From positions 44,175,098 to 44,239,097 of the forward strand of contig JARZZO010000001.1 of NCBI GenBank assembly GCA_030544215.1: a stretch of DNA of 64,000 bases. The letters are read 5' to 3'. The stretch comes from Zantedeschia hybrid cultivar (Eukaryota > Streptophyta > Magnoliopsida > Alismatales > Araceae). The notes below the pieces were generated by a model. That model did not search any database. It was not told the DNA's origin and worked only from the letters and a program-made list of their open reading frames with translations. Shown piece after piece: positions 24,003 through 34,803 of the stretch (positions are counted from its first letter, which is position 1; the number at the start of each line of letters is the position of its first letter). The translations under genes were made by a program, and so were the position numbers.

Positions 24003-24791
24003 AAGCTCTCCCTTATCTTCCATTTAATGTAATTTCAATTTTATTTTCAATGAATAATTCATCCTTTATACAATAGAAATCATCCCTTAATGTTCTGTGA
24101 TTTATTCATAATTTTTCCTCTACTAAAATCATGATTTTTCCTTAAAACATCAAGTTTCGGATTTACTAAATGTAAATCGTGTCCACTCAGAAAGACGCAT
24201 TTCAGCCTTTATTAATTTTCGAAATTGAAAAGATTAATTCCTTAAAACCCCTTATTATGCCTAAAACGCGTCCGCATAGGTAGACGCCTTTCAATTCTCT
24301 CCCTTACTTTTTCACAAAATTCTACCATTAATCTTGTAATTAATCCACTGAAACGCATCGTATAGTGAGGACGCGGTTAATCAATCTGTCTGGAACGACT
24401 CTGACCAGAATTGACAGTTTAATCTGAAACACATCGTGACATGTGGACGCAGTTCACACAATTTCAAAATTCCGCATTGCCGCCTCAATTTATGTGCTTT
24501 GAAAGGCATCGCTGTCCCTCGACGCATTTTAAACTTCCCAAACAGAACTTGCGCGAGCCCCTCCTTCTTCCTCATTCTCTCTTTGCTTTTTTCTCTCTCA
24601 TCACTCGAGCTCCCTCTCTGGCAATCTTCTCCGGCGATCTTGACGAACTCCGGGCTTCAACTCCGGTGATCTCCGGTGACCACCCTTACCATCTCTACTC
24701 TCTTACTCTTTCTCATTATCTTTCTCTCTCTCAGGTTCCGACCCTCTCAAGCTCTTTCTTCCTCCCCATCCAAAAACACCCAAACCTCGCC
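24003..24791 (+). promoter_or_regulatory. Region between the two antisense genes, with promoter-like features
   Basis: AT-rich sequence leads into four dyads (24267, 24354, 24430, 24505) and then a CT-rich stretch (24555-24735) typical of a plant 5' untranslated leader. The next gene's ATG follows at 24792. I see no clear TATA box. The order dyads, CT-rich patch, gene start resembles the arrangement in solo LTRs A and B. Confidence 0.45.
24267..24526. promoter_or_regulatory. Dyad cluster upstream of antisense gene 2 (4 units)
   Basis: Units at 24267-24288, 24354-24375, 24430-24451 and 24505-24526, spaced 75-87 bp apart. All keep ten-base spacers. Most substitutions are C to T or G to A at CpG positions of the consensus. 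Confidence 0.6.
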
Positions 24792-25071
24792 ATGGAGAAG
24801 GGGCAACCGAGCAAGACCAAGGCCGTCGTGAAATGCCGACGGACCGCACCCCTCTCAATGGTGGCGGTGGAGGAGGAGATTCCCGAGCTAGCGCTGGCCG
24901 ACCTTGCGGCGGTGACGGCCTTCTTGGACGAGGAAGAGGCTCCACCCGCAGCGGTGGATGAAAAAGTAGAAGCGAAAGGCGGCTCCCACCTGATAAGCTC
25001 TCTATGGATGTGTTTGTATAGAGACGAGCAAGTGAAATGAGGTCTCATGTCTTCGGATCACTGTGTTGAAC

Positions 25072-25224
25072 GGCGTCGAGACCAGGTGACGCCTTTCAGA
25101 GGGCTTCGACCAGGTCTGACGCCATTCAAGGCAGTGGTTCCTTCTTTAATTTAGAAAATGAAGAAGGAAAACAACGTCAAGATATGTGGACGCCTTTCAA
25201 TGGGTGTCCACCATGTCCGATGCC
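25072..25224. promoter_or_regulatory. Dyad cluster in intron 1 of antisense gene 2 (4 units)
   Basis: Two pairs: 25072/25102 and 25173/25203, each pair 30 bp apart, each unit with a ten-base spacer. The cluster lies wholly within the intron, so it is not coding. Confidence 0.6.
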
Positions 25225-26365
25225 ATTTAGACATAATATTTTTATTTTTGAAAATTAATTTTTAATGCCCATTATATGATGAAACTTATTGAATTATTTG
25301 CAGGGAACGATGAGGGCCAGGATATCATGGGATCTAGTCATCGGTGCTTACCGTGCCTTGTCCAACTTCTAGAAGGTGCGGCTGTGCCAGATGGGGTTCG
25401 GCAAGATCCTCGATATTGAGCCATTCTAGCTCGACCTAGTGCTTCTACAGGTGCTACGGGAGAGGTGGCATGCGGAGAGCAGGGCTTTTCTAATGCCTTA
25501 GGGACACATTGTCCTGAGCTTAGAGGACGTAGCGAGGATCACCGGTCTCCGCGTAGAGGGTCAGGCAGTGAATGGGGTGACCTACCCCGATTACCGTGGA
25601 CTGGCGGAGAGCATTCTAGGTATAGAGGTATCTAGCTTAGATAGGGAGTCTCCGCCAGTCCCTATCTAACTTAGAGGTAGAGGCAGCCCTAGGGTTAGTT
25701 GAGCCCAGACGGCGATCAGACGAGACCCGGGAGGCCTTTACGGATAAGTTAGCCAGGTCATCCTCCGCAATGTACTGTAGTGACCCTAGTCAGGAGGAGG
25801 AGGTAGATAGGCAGCTTAGAGTCTTTCTAGCCTTTTTCTTTGGTCGATTACTCTTTGGTATGAAGGGTGACCATATCCATTGTAGGTTCCATAGCTTGCT
25901 AGATGATCTCGACCACTTGCATGAGTACGCCTGGGGTGCGGCCCTCCTGGCCCACCTGTTCACAAATTTATCCACGGTCACGCCGGACCGCGAGACCACC
26001 ATCAACGGCTTTTTGCCGTTTTTCCAGGTATGAATCATTTTAATTATTGTCTATGCAAATGATATGATGACATGATGATTTCTAACTTATATGCGCAGGT
26101 ATGCAGGTATGGAGTTATCTTTATTTTCCACTTGGTCGTACGAGGATCGTGAGTTCGGATGTTTTCCCATTGGCTCGCTGCTAGCAGCCAACTATGGACA
26201 TAGCTCCCCAACAGCATCCACTGACGGCCCTCCGCCAACAGTTCCTAGATTATCCTGAGCTATTAGTGAGTTTTTAATTTAATTATTCATTTATTTAATT
26301 TTATTCATTAAATGCAATCTTTCATTTGTTAAATGCAATTTATTTATTATGAATGCATCTAATCT

Positions 26366-26370
26366 GTATG
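26366..26370. repeat. Target-site duplication of solo LTR B, left copy (GTATG)
   Basis: GTATG is repeated exactly at 28507-28511 on the other side of the insertion. Confidence 0.9.
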
Positions 26371-26467
26371 TGTAAGGATTGAGGTTTTCGGATCCGGTTA
26401 TCGGGTCAGTTTTCGGGGTCGGATCCCTTAGTTCGGGCCTTGATGGGGCTGAGACTCAGTTCTGTTT

Positions 26468-27483
26468 CGCGTCGAGCCTACTTGATGCGGTTTAAACGGC
26501 GTCTAGCAATGTAGACGCGTTTTAGGTTATGCCACGTGGGCGCCACGTGGGCTGGCCTTGGGTCGCGAGAGTACGGCCCCGGTCATATCGTCTGAATGGC
26601 ATCTTGGATGAACGACGCCTTTCAGAGTACGACCCTGGCTTGTCAGTGTACAGCTTGGTCTTATCATCTGAAAGACGTCAGGCGTGCACGACGCGTTTTA
26701 CCCAGCTTCTAGTTGACCCTGCGAACCCTCCTTCCTTTCCCTCATTTCCTCCTCCCTCTTCTCTCTCCTCTCTTCCTCCGGCGAGCTGGCGGCTCCTTTT
26801 CCCCCTCCTTCCTTTTCCCTCCCACCATTTCATCTCTCCATCCACTCCATCGACCTCCTAACTCCCACCACTACCACCACCATCTCCTCCGCAGCGTCTT
26901 TCTCTCCGAACGGCGGCCGACGTCCCGATGGAGTAACGGCGCCCACGGCGGTACCGGCGGCGGCGTGGGGCGAGGTGGGTAGGCGGCTTGGAGCTTGGAG
27001 GAGTTCGAGTAACTGGTAGGGTGACGATCCCCGTAGTGTTTCATTTAAAAACCATGTTTTCCCGCTTTGGAGCATGTTCAGGGGGCGTTCTTAGGGTGAA
27101 AATACTAAATGCATGTAATGAGAAATTGGGTGTTTTAATGGGTAGTTAGGTTCTTCTCCCCATTCTCCATGTTTTTCGTGTTTTTACACGATTGTCGGGG
27201 AGGAAATCTCACCCAGTGGATAGGGAGAAGCGGAGGGAGAACCTGTCTGTGAAGGTTGAATGGCGTCGGGGGACAGTGACGCCTTTTAGAAAGGCGGCTT
27301 CCACCCACGACGCGATTTGACCTAGGTAACAGACTCTGTCTCTGGAACTGAATGGCGTCCAGGGACAGCGACGCCATTTGAATGGCATCATCCATGAATG
27401 ACGCGTTTTAGGCCATCTTCCGAGGCCATATTTCACATGAACCAGTTTAGGAGGCTTGAATGGCGTCGGCCTTGGGCGACGCA
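26468..27483. promoter_or_regulatory. Dyad cluster in solo LTR B (9 units)
   Basis: Left half sites at 26468, 26498, 26598, 26674, 27262, 27293, 27354, 27384 and 27462, every one with a ten-base spacer. Three pairs are 30-31 bp apart. The last unit (27462) has 12 of 13 arm bases paired and corresponds in position to 16642 in solo LTR A, where the arms are kept but several spacer bases differ. Confidence 0.7.
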
Positions 27484-27667
27484 ATTCAAGACAGAATCAC
27501 ATTAATTCATGCTATTAACATATCTTCACACTGATAGATAGTTTGATTAATTGCACGCTTGAAATCGCACTCGAGGATGAGGATTTTTACGTGACCGGAT
27601 CGCACCGTGTTGTGTTCCATGCAACCGTCGACCTAGAGTGACAGTTGTAGTACTTGCCACCCTATGT

Positions 27668-27722
27668 CGGTGTGGGAGGGACACAGCGCCGGTGTGGGAG
27701 GGACACAGCGCCGGTGTGGGAG
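27668..27722 (+). repeat. 22-bp tandem repeat
   Basis: Two perfect 22-bp units (27668-27689, 27690-27711) and a third partial one, with core GGTGTGGGAGGGACACAGCG. Related GTGTGGGAGTG text recurs in the other LTRs of this family as single copies. Confidence 0.85.
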
Positions 27723-29802
27723 TGGTGGGGTGACGCCTAGAGAGAGGGTCACCTGGTGTACCCTGGGGTTAGCTAGTACCGGTGTGGGAGTGGTACCTGT
27801 GGAGTGTCACTCGTGCTGGGGGAAGCAGAAACCACCTAGAGCCAGTTGGGCCGGAGTAGCTAGCGTGCTATCCGAGGGGTTACTGTTTGGTCTTAGCGGG
27901 TCGGTGTTTCCCGCGTTCGGCTGTGTGGTTAACGTGTTTTGCCGAGACGCTGGTTGTAGGCTCCCTGGTAGAATGGTTTCGGAGTTGTACATGTTACATC
28001 TCGAATGCATGTGTTTTATATCGGAATTTAGGAATTGTATTACAGCTTTACTTGCTTATTCTACTTGTATCTATGTTACTTCACTTGTGGGTGCGTGAGT
28101 GGGCGGTGGGGATCGAAGGATCCCTACTGAGTCTTTTCATTGAGTCTCACCCCTGCGGTTTTTAGGTGAGGGTTCCAGGCAGGCTTAACGAGGAGAGTGC
28201 TGCTTCGGGTTACGCTCCAGCAGCCGTTGTTCCGGGGTATGTCCCGACGTAGTTGTTATTTTATTTTCTGGCTTGTACGCTTAATTATTTCTTTTCAGTT
28301 GGAGTATGTAATTATTTGCTGTGTCGAGTCGCATTGTAATAACTTTTAATTCTTGCACTTCATTTTCAATTCAATGCGATATGAATGTTTAGCTTAGTTT
28401 ATTATTTATTTCACAGACTTATCTAGATCCTGGTTTGGCTCTAAACTAATGATTCGGTACCCATTTAGTAATCGGATCTCCGATTATAGGGTGGCAGGTC
28501 GTTACAGTATGCAAGTGATCTGGTTCCCGTACATGGGTATGGGTGAGGCAGGCCAGCCGTGGGTGACGACTGGTTGGAGGAGGTTCAGGCGGCAGATGTG
28601 GGTCCACTGCCCCAATGAGATCGAGCCGCTCCGCCTTTGCCTCGTAATGCGGACCCTGCGCCTCCACCAAGAATGGGTGGAAGAGGAGGTCCCGGAGGGA
28701 ATTGGACAGTCGATGAGGGGGAAGCAAGCCCTCACGGATTGGCGAGCAAAGTTTCCGGAGCAGTACGAGGACTGGCATCGCCAAGGTGTTCTGGTACAGT
28801 CCAATGCGGAGAGTAGCGCAGCCTACCTCCAGCAGTACCGGACATACTACGCCGATCAGCTACGGCTCCTCCGTCCATTAGATATAAGTATGCTTTTATG
28901 CGTCTTTCATTTTAATTATTATCTTTATTTAAATTTCTGAATGAATGTATGTACGTATGTATGTTATGCAGGATGCACGTGACGCGATCATCATCGACCT
29001 CCAGGCCCGCCTACAAGATGCGGAGGCCTAGCTTGAACAAGTTCATAAGGAACTGTTTGATCTGGTATGTATGAATGCATGTTTATCTATTTTATTAATT
29101 AAATTGTTTTGACGTTCAGCCACTGATGGTTTGTGTTCTTGGTACTGCGAGTCGTCTACACCCAGGCGGTTCCTCCTCCCTCCTCTGCCGGAGCTTCTTC
29201 TTCTAGCGCCACTCACGAGTTCCTTGTGACCGATCTACGGGGCCAGTTGGCTCAGGCCATACGACGGGCCGCTCAGGCCGAAGAGGACGCTACTGCCCAA
29301 ATAAATCCTTAACTTACTTCCTTCATTTCTGCATGATATTCTTTGCTTGCTTAACTAATAATGTCTTCTGTTGCAAGTTACTGAGATTCATGAAGCCCTC
29401 CAGAAGAGCGAGGCTGATTTGGAGCAAGCTCGGGGTTCAGTGCCCCGTGTCACTGAGTTGGAGGATCAACTAGCGAGACTCTCCACCGGCAACCTCCCTT
29501 AGGAGCTTTCACGACTCCGGTCACGTCTGGAGTTTATTACTAAGGAGAGGGAACGTGAGCGGTAGGAGAGGCACTGGATGGACACGGAGATGTCCTCTCT
29601 CTGGGTCCAGTTAGGCATCGCCGAGCACAAGCGCCGTAGTGTGGAGGAACAATACCGGAGAGCACGTCAGCGGGCTCAGGAGCGGGGACACGAGAGTGCT
29701 TTCACTATGAGTGTCGCGATATCTTCCGGCCAGGCCAGTCCGAGTACCATGGGTCCACCACCTCCACCTAGCCGAGCACCAGAGGGACTAGACGAGGCGT
29801 AG

Positions 29803-31179
29803 AGCCAATATGATGAGGGTGCAGGAGAGAGCCAGCCTTGATGGCTGCATTATATATCTCTTTTCTTTTTGTGAGTCCTGATGTTGATGGACTCTTCATC
29901 TTTTCACACATGTACATGGAACTTTTGAAATATAGATGAAACTCTTTTCCGCACTTCTTTTGACTTTTACTTTGACTTACATACCTGTGCCCTATACATG
30001 ACTTGAACAAGCAAGTTAAATGTCTGTTCTGGCTTAGCCCCTTACCCGGTTAAATAACCGACTACTTGATTTTATCTCGATAGAAGGGTCAAAGGGCGAA
30101 GCTTTTATTTAATGAAGGCAAAATAATCGAAGGAAATAACAAAGTAAAATGTAACATGCAAGCAAGCAGATGCTCACTGGAAATAAAAGAAATGCAACAT
30201 ACATAATGTGACAAACATATGTTAATTGAAATATTTTTGTTTTGCAATTGCAATTTTAGAAATATCTAATTTTTTGGGGGGTTTTGCCATATTCAATTTC
30301 TTATAGTTTTGAAATAAAGTATTCAATTTCTTTGTAGTTTTGAAACAATCAATTTTTTTTGTGTTTTTTTTTTAAATATTCATTTTTTTGTGCTTCTGAA
30401 ATATCCTTTTTTTGTACTTTTAAAATATTCATTTTTTTGTGCTTTCGAATAAGACATAAACTAAAAGACCAGCATGGTACTTAGATCAAAAGAGTATATT
30501 CATTTATTAACTTAATTCTCAAATTGTTCTTCAATAATCCAACTTAAACTCATCGTGCTTGAGTTGTGTTCTCATTCGTGATTCCATTCGATGGTCTGAC
30601 CCTTAGTCGACCTACGCCGTTCCTTAAGTTTGGAGTACGTCTCTTTAGCAAGAAGAGAAGAATTTGTCTAGAAAGCCCATAAGAGGGTTCTGAAGACCCA
30701 GAAAGATGTCCCTCTTTTACCCTAATATCCATTGGAGTTCGGTCATTTTCACTTTATAGGGTATTTAACGACATTGCACTTCTCTTTTCTTTGATTTTGT
30801 GGCCTTTTGGTGTAACGTTTGTAATGTGATGGCCTTTGACTTTGTATCAACTTTTGGCCTCTTTTCTTTTGCTTTTGTGGAGCGGATCTCCCTTTTTTTT
30901 TTTAATGACGGCCTCCTACTAAAATGCCGGATGTTTTCAGTAGTCTATTCTAAGTCTCGTTTCGACATCGTGGGCCGAAAGTAAAACAGAAGTTTTGTTT
31001 AAAAGGAATGAGTTGTACTTTTCCACTTTTGGTTAAGCTTTTGGTATTCTTTGGACTTCACATCTCTTGTTACTGACGAACCAAACGTGTTAGTGTGTGC
31101 AGTAATGCGTTTGAATTAAATTATCCAGACTGATGAGGGAATTTGAATTGCCAATTTTTCTGACTCCACTGCTCCTTGC
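29803..31179. other. Tat-like element, non-coding region between antisense gene 2 and pol
   Basis: The two converging coding regions are separated here by about 1.4 kb. It contains T-rich degenerate tandem repeats (30245-30450) and otherwise nothing recognisable; short ORFs have no domain match. Confidence 0.5.
30245..30450 (+). repeat. Degenerate T-rich tandem repeat, ~30-bp period
   Basis: About six imperfect units of the form TTTTGAAATATTCATTTTTT with intervening TGTGC or TGTAG. The period is roughly 28-31 bp and drifts. Confidence 0.55.
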
Positions 31180-32400
31180 ACTATGCTGATCGACTTTTTA
31201 ACCTAAGGATAGCACTTCTTAAAATATAGACCGTTCCAGGGGTGAGTTAACTCTTGCCCTTCTGCATTAACTAAGTGATAAGCGTTACCAGAAAAAGCAT
31301 GCGAGATAACATAAGGTCTTTCCCAATTGGATTGGAACTTAAAATGCGGGCCACCAGGTTTTACAAAGATTCTTTAACAACCATCTCACCAACTTTAAAC
31401 TTTCTTTCAATAACTTTCTTTTGATAAAAACATACTAATCTATTTTGATATACTCGTGCATGATTGGCTGCTGACCATCTTTCCTCGTCTAAGAGTTCTA
31501 ACTGAGCGAGGAGTGTTGAGAGATGCTCATTAATAGAGAATTCCTTGTTCAATTGTACTGTTAATGACGAGATGAGGATTTCGTACGAAACTACCGCCTC
31601 CATTCCAAATGTTAAGGAATACGGAGTCTGCCCAGTGGGCGTGCGGATTGAAGTTTGATATGTCTATAGAGCATCAATCAGTTTCTCTGGCCAGTCTGTG
31701 AATTTATTAGATTTGCACGTTTTCTTGATGATTTTTATCAAAGTCTTATTAGTTGCCTCTGCTTGGCTATTGCCTTGCGGATAATATGGGGATGAATGAT
31801 GCAATGCAATTTTATACAAGTTGCAAAGGTCCTACAACTCTTGTAATACAAATTGTGGTCCATTGTCGGTAACGATGGTGTTTGAAAATCCGAATCTTGT
31901 GATGATGTTTTTCATGATGAATTCGCAGATTATAGACGCTTTGACTTCCGCATAAGCTTCGGCTTCTGCACACTTGGTGAAGTATTATGTTGCCGAGAGA
32001 ATGAAGGATTTATGCTTAATGTCGGAGTTGGGATCACCGAGGGGTCCAATGATGTCGAAAGCCCACATGGTGAAAGGCCATGAGGAGGAAACATGATAGA
32101 GTGAAGATGTGGGGGAGTGGATCTTGTCGGCGTGAAGTTAACACTTGGCACACCTATGAACATACTCTACACAATCTTCTTCCATGGTTGGCCAATAGAA
32201 TCATTTTCTAAAGATCTTCTTTGATAAAATTTGTCCGTTAATATAGCCACCACAAACTTCAGTATGAGCTCCTTCCATAGCCTTCCAAAGCTCATCCTCG
32301 TCCAAGCATCTCAAGAGAACTCCATCAAAACCTCTTTTATAAAGCGCTCCTCCAACTAGAGTGTATCTCTGAGAAACTCTCATGATAGCCCTCTTCTCTT
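31180..32400 (-). pseudogene. Tat-like element integrase
   Basis: Minus-strand frames show the Tat-type integrase: zinc region with GGALYKRGFDGVLLRCL and AHTEVCGGYINGQILSKK (32201-32383), core with FDIIGPL, TDNGPQFV and QAEATNKTL supplying the D, D and E residues (about 32060-31720), and C-terminal GMEAVVSYEI, LDEERWSAANHARVYQ (31361-31603), ending near HPWNGLYFK (about 31235). Several stops and shifts interrupt it. Confidence 0.82.
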
Positions 32401-32479
32401 TAGCTGTGGCTTTTTCAGGATATGATTGATCTTCACAGTATTTAGCAATCTCATAGTACTATGGTTTTTCTTCATCTTC

Positions 32480-33060
32480 CATCTCCTCTTGCCATTATAA
32501 TAGCATGATTTCTCGCTTCTCCACTATATCTCCATTTATAACCTTCTTTAGCAACTTCTCTTTAGTCCTGAGGAATGAAGGGTCTTTCATGGCGGGTGAG
32601 AGACACCTATTAATGATGATAGATTCAGATTGTTTGTTGATTGGGAAATTCAGGGATGATGCGAGAGAAGCTAGAGCGTCAACTAAGATGTTCTGATTCC
32701 GAGGAACATGGACGAAGATCAATTTGGTGAAAAGCTTGGCATAGGTAAAAGTAAGTTCTTAATAAGGCTTGAGTTTAGGATCAAGAGTTCGGTACTTGGT
32801 GAATACTTGGCGAAAAATTAGTTGGCTATCATTAACAATCCTGAATTTGGTGGCACCATAGAGGTGAGCGGCCTCGAGACCAGCCAGAAGGGCCTCATAT
32901 TCAGCAATGTTGTTGGTGATAGGAAAGTCAAGCTGAAAGGCTTGTGGAATTGTGACACCTTCAGGTGATAGTAGAACAATGCCGATTCCCTTACCATGAG
33001 AGTTCAGAGCTCCGTCAAAATGTAAAGTCTACATATCATCTTTGATTCTATCTATGAACA
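32480..33060 (-). pseudogene. Tat-like element second (archaeal-type) RNase H
   Basis: Frames on the minus strand read FDGAL, GIGIVLLSPEG, NNIAEYEALLAGLEAA, NDSQLI and VPRNQNILVDALASLASSLNFP. This is the extra RNase H found in the Tat lineage between the ordinary RNase H and integrase. A stop near 32760 breaks it. Its presence is the main reason for assigning the element to Tat rather than to another gypsy lineage. Confidence 0.8.
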
Positions 33061-33189
33061 TCAGTTCCTCATCCGGAAACTCTAATCGGACTAGGTCAAA
33101 ACGAGGAAGAGGGTGATGAGCAAGATGTTCAGTGATGGCATAGCCTTTGATTGCTTTCTGTTGAATGTAGATGATGTCAAATTGAGATA

Positions 33190-33760
33190 GAAAGCTTTGT
33201 CATCGTACAAACCTATAAGTGAGGATGGACTTTTCAAGGAAAAACTTAATGGGATTCATTCTAGCAATGAGAAGGACTTCGTGGGCCAGAAAATAATGTT
33301 TCAATTTTTGAACTACCCATATAAGTGTTGTACATGTTTTCTCCATCGCCGTGTATCTTTTTCTGCAGGCTTGAGAAGTTTGGAGAGATAATAGGCTGCC
33401 ATATTCTTTCCTTCTTCATCCTCTTGTGCTAAGATAGCCCCCACCGCATCATCTAGGATAAAAATATATAGAATCAAAGGTTTGTCTGTAGATGGTGGTA
33501 TCAAGATAGGAGGACTTGCCAAATATGTCTTCAGTCCATCAAATGCCTCTTCACACTTATCGTGCCAATCAAACTTGACTCCTGGCTTAGTAAGCTCGTA
33601 AAACGGCTTACATCTTTGTGAGTGTTGGGAGACAAATCGACAAATAAATTGCAACCTCCCGATCAATCCTCTTAACTCTTTCAAGTTCTTGGGAGGTGGC
33701 ATTTCTCTGATAGCATTTGCCTTGTTGGGATCGATCTCAATAACTCACTTATTGAGAATA
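33190..33760 (-). pseudogene. Tat-like element RNase H
   Basis: The frame 33313-33702 reads LKELRGLIGRLQFICRFV, CEEAFDGLKTYLASPPIL and AAYYLSKLLKPAEKD, the tether and RNase H of gypsy pol. The usual first catalytic aspartate region (YLAVS or YCDAS in relatives) is YIFILDDAVGA here, as in Tat elements. A stop near 33750 separates it from reverse transcriptase. Confidence 0.8.
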
Positions 33761-33798
33761 AATCCCAATAATTTTCCTGATGATACCCCGAATACACA

Positions 33799-34692
33799 TT
33801 ACTTGGGATTCATCTTCAACTGATATTTTCTTGATCTCTCTAGAACTCTTGCCAAAATTTTGGCATGTTCAGCTCTAGTCTTAGATTTCACTAACAAATC
33901 ATCCACATACACTTCTAAATCAATGTGCATCATGTCATGGAATATTGCCATCATAGCTCTTTGATAAGTGGCTCCAGCATTTTTCAATCCAAAAAGTATG
34001 ACGACGTAACAATATGTTCCCCAAGGTGTGGTGAATGATGTTTTCTCTTGATCATCTTCCGCCAATTTAATTTAATTATATCCTGAGAATCCATCCATAA
34101 ACGACAATGTTTCATAGCCAACTGTGTTGTTAATGAGTACGTCAATATGAGGCAGTGGAAAATCATCTTTAGGACATGCCCGGTTCAAATTTCGAAAGTC
34201 AATACAAATTCTAACTTTCCCATCCTTTTTCATGCCCGGGACTATGTTGGCCACCCATTGCGGATAGAGGACAACCTTAATAAATTTGACTTTATGTAAC
34301 TTATCGACCTCTTCCTTCATCTTCAAACCCATTTGGGGGTGGAACCGCCTTAATTTTTGTTTAACCGGGCTAGCTCCATCTTTCAATGTCAATCGATGTT
34401 CTACTAAAGAAGAATCTAATCCCGCTATATCTTCATAAGTCCAGGCGAAGGTGTCCTTATAGTCTTTGAGAACTTGGACCACTGCCTCTTCATCTGCTTC
34501 AGAAAGATTTTTACTGACGAGGACAACCTTAGGTTCGTCTTCAGTTCCTAGATTAATTTCTTTGGTAGGCTCTTCTACGGCAGCTAAGGGTTCATCGAAT
34601 CTTTTCACTCCACTGGCATACGCCTCAATTGCGTCCTCGTCATCTTCCTCATCTTTAGTAATGGGGTCTTTCTCGTGTATCAATTCATACAC
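33799..34692 (-). pseudogene. Tat-like element reverse transcriptase
   Basis: Two frames adjoin (34072-34692 and 33799-34065), divided by a TAA just after FMDGFSGYN, where most relatives have glutamine. Motifs in order are FAWTYEDIAGLD, VEHRL, MKKDGKVRICIDFRNLNRACPKD, FPLPHID, then PWGTYCYVVILFGLKNAGATYQR and the intact catalytic YVDDLLVKS (about 33900). The acidic N-terminal stretch (EDDEDAIEAYASG) is the linker after protease. The first codon of the longer frame is GTG, so the reading probably continues from upstream. Confidence 0.88.
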
Positions 34693-34803
34693 CCCATATC
34701 CATCATTGACTGACTCATCAACTTCACATTCTTCTAGTATCTGAATGGGATTTTCTAACTGCTGAGGGATCTGAGAACAAGAAAGGTATCTTAAAGCTAG
34801 ATC

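Larger units (their letters stand above)
26371..28506 (+). mobile_element. Solo LTR B (Tekay-like family) in an intron of antisense gene 2
   Basis: The 2136-bp LTR begins TGTAAGGATTGAGG and ends GGCAGGTCGTTACA, with GTATG duplicated. It belongs to the same family as solo LTR A and the G1 LTR. It carries nine dyads (26468-27483), a CT-rich start-like patch (26725-26890) and a 22-bp tandem repeat (27668-27722). Because it lies in the intron between 26266 and about 28515, the mobile-domain exons on both sides remain recognisable. Confidence 0.92.
24792..29802 (+). pseudogene. Antisense gene 2: plant mobile domain plus coiled-coil pseudogene
   Basis: ATG at 24792 lies in a strong GCCATGG context. 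Exon 1 (24792-25031) is open for 80 codons. An intron (25032-25305, acceptor TTTGCAG) rejoins in phase 0 to GTMRARISWDLVIGAYRALSNF; this intron position matches gene 1. Further plant mobile domain signatures follow: LRERWHAESRAFLMP, LEDVARITGLRVEGQ, FFFGRLLFGMKG, LHEYAWGAALLAHLF, then FQ joined to VWSY across an intron (26028-26106). Exons at 28516-28887 and 28972-29064 and later ones encode glutamate- and leucine-rich coiled coil ending APEGLDEA. Stops near 25370, 25427, 25499, 29032 and 29501, a shift near 25655, and a solo LTR in one intron make it a pseudogene. Its protein role is unknown. Confidence 0.7.
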
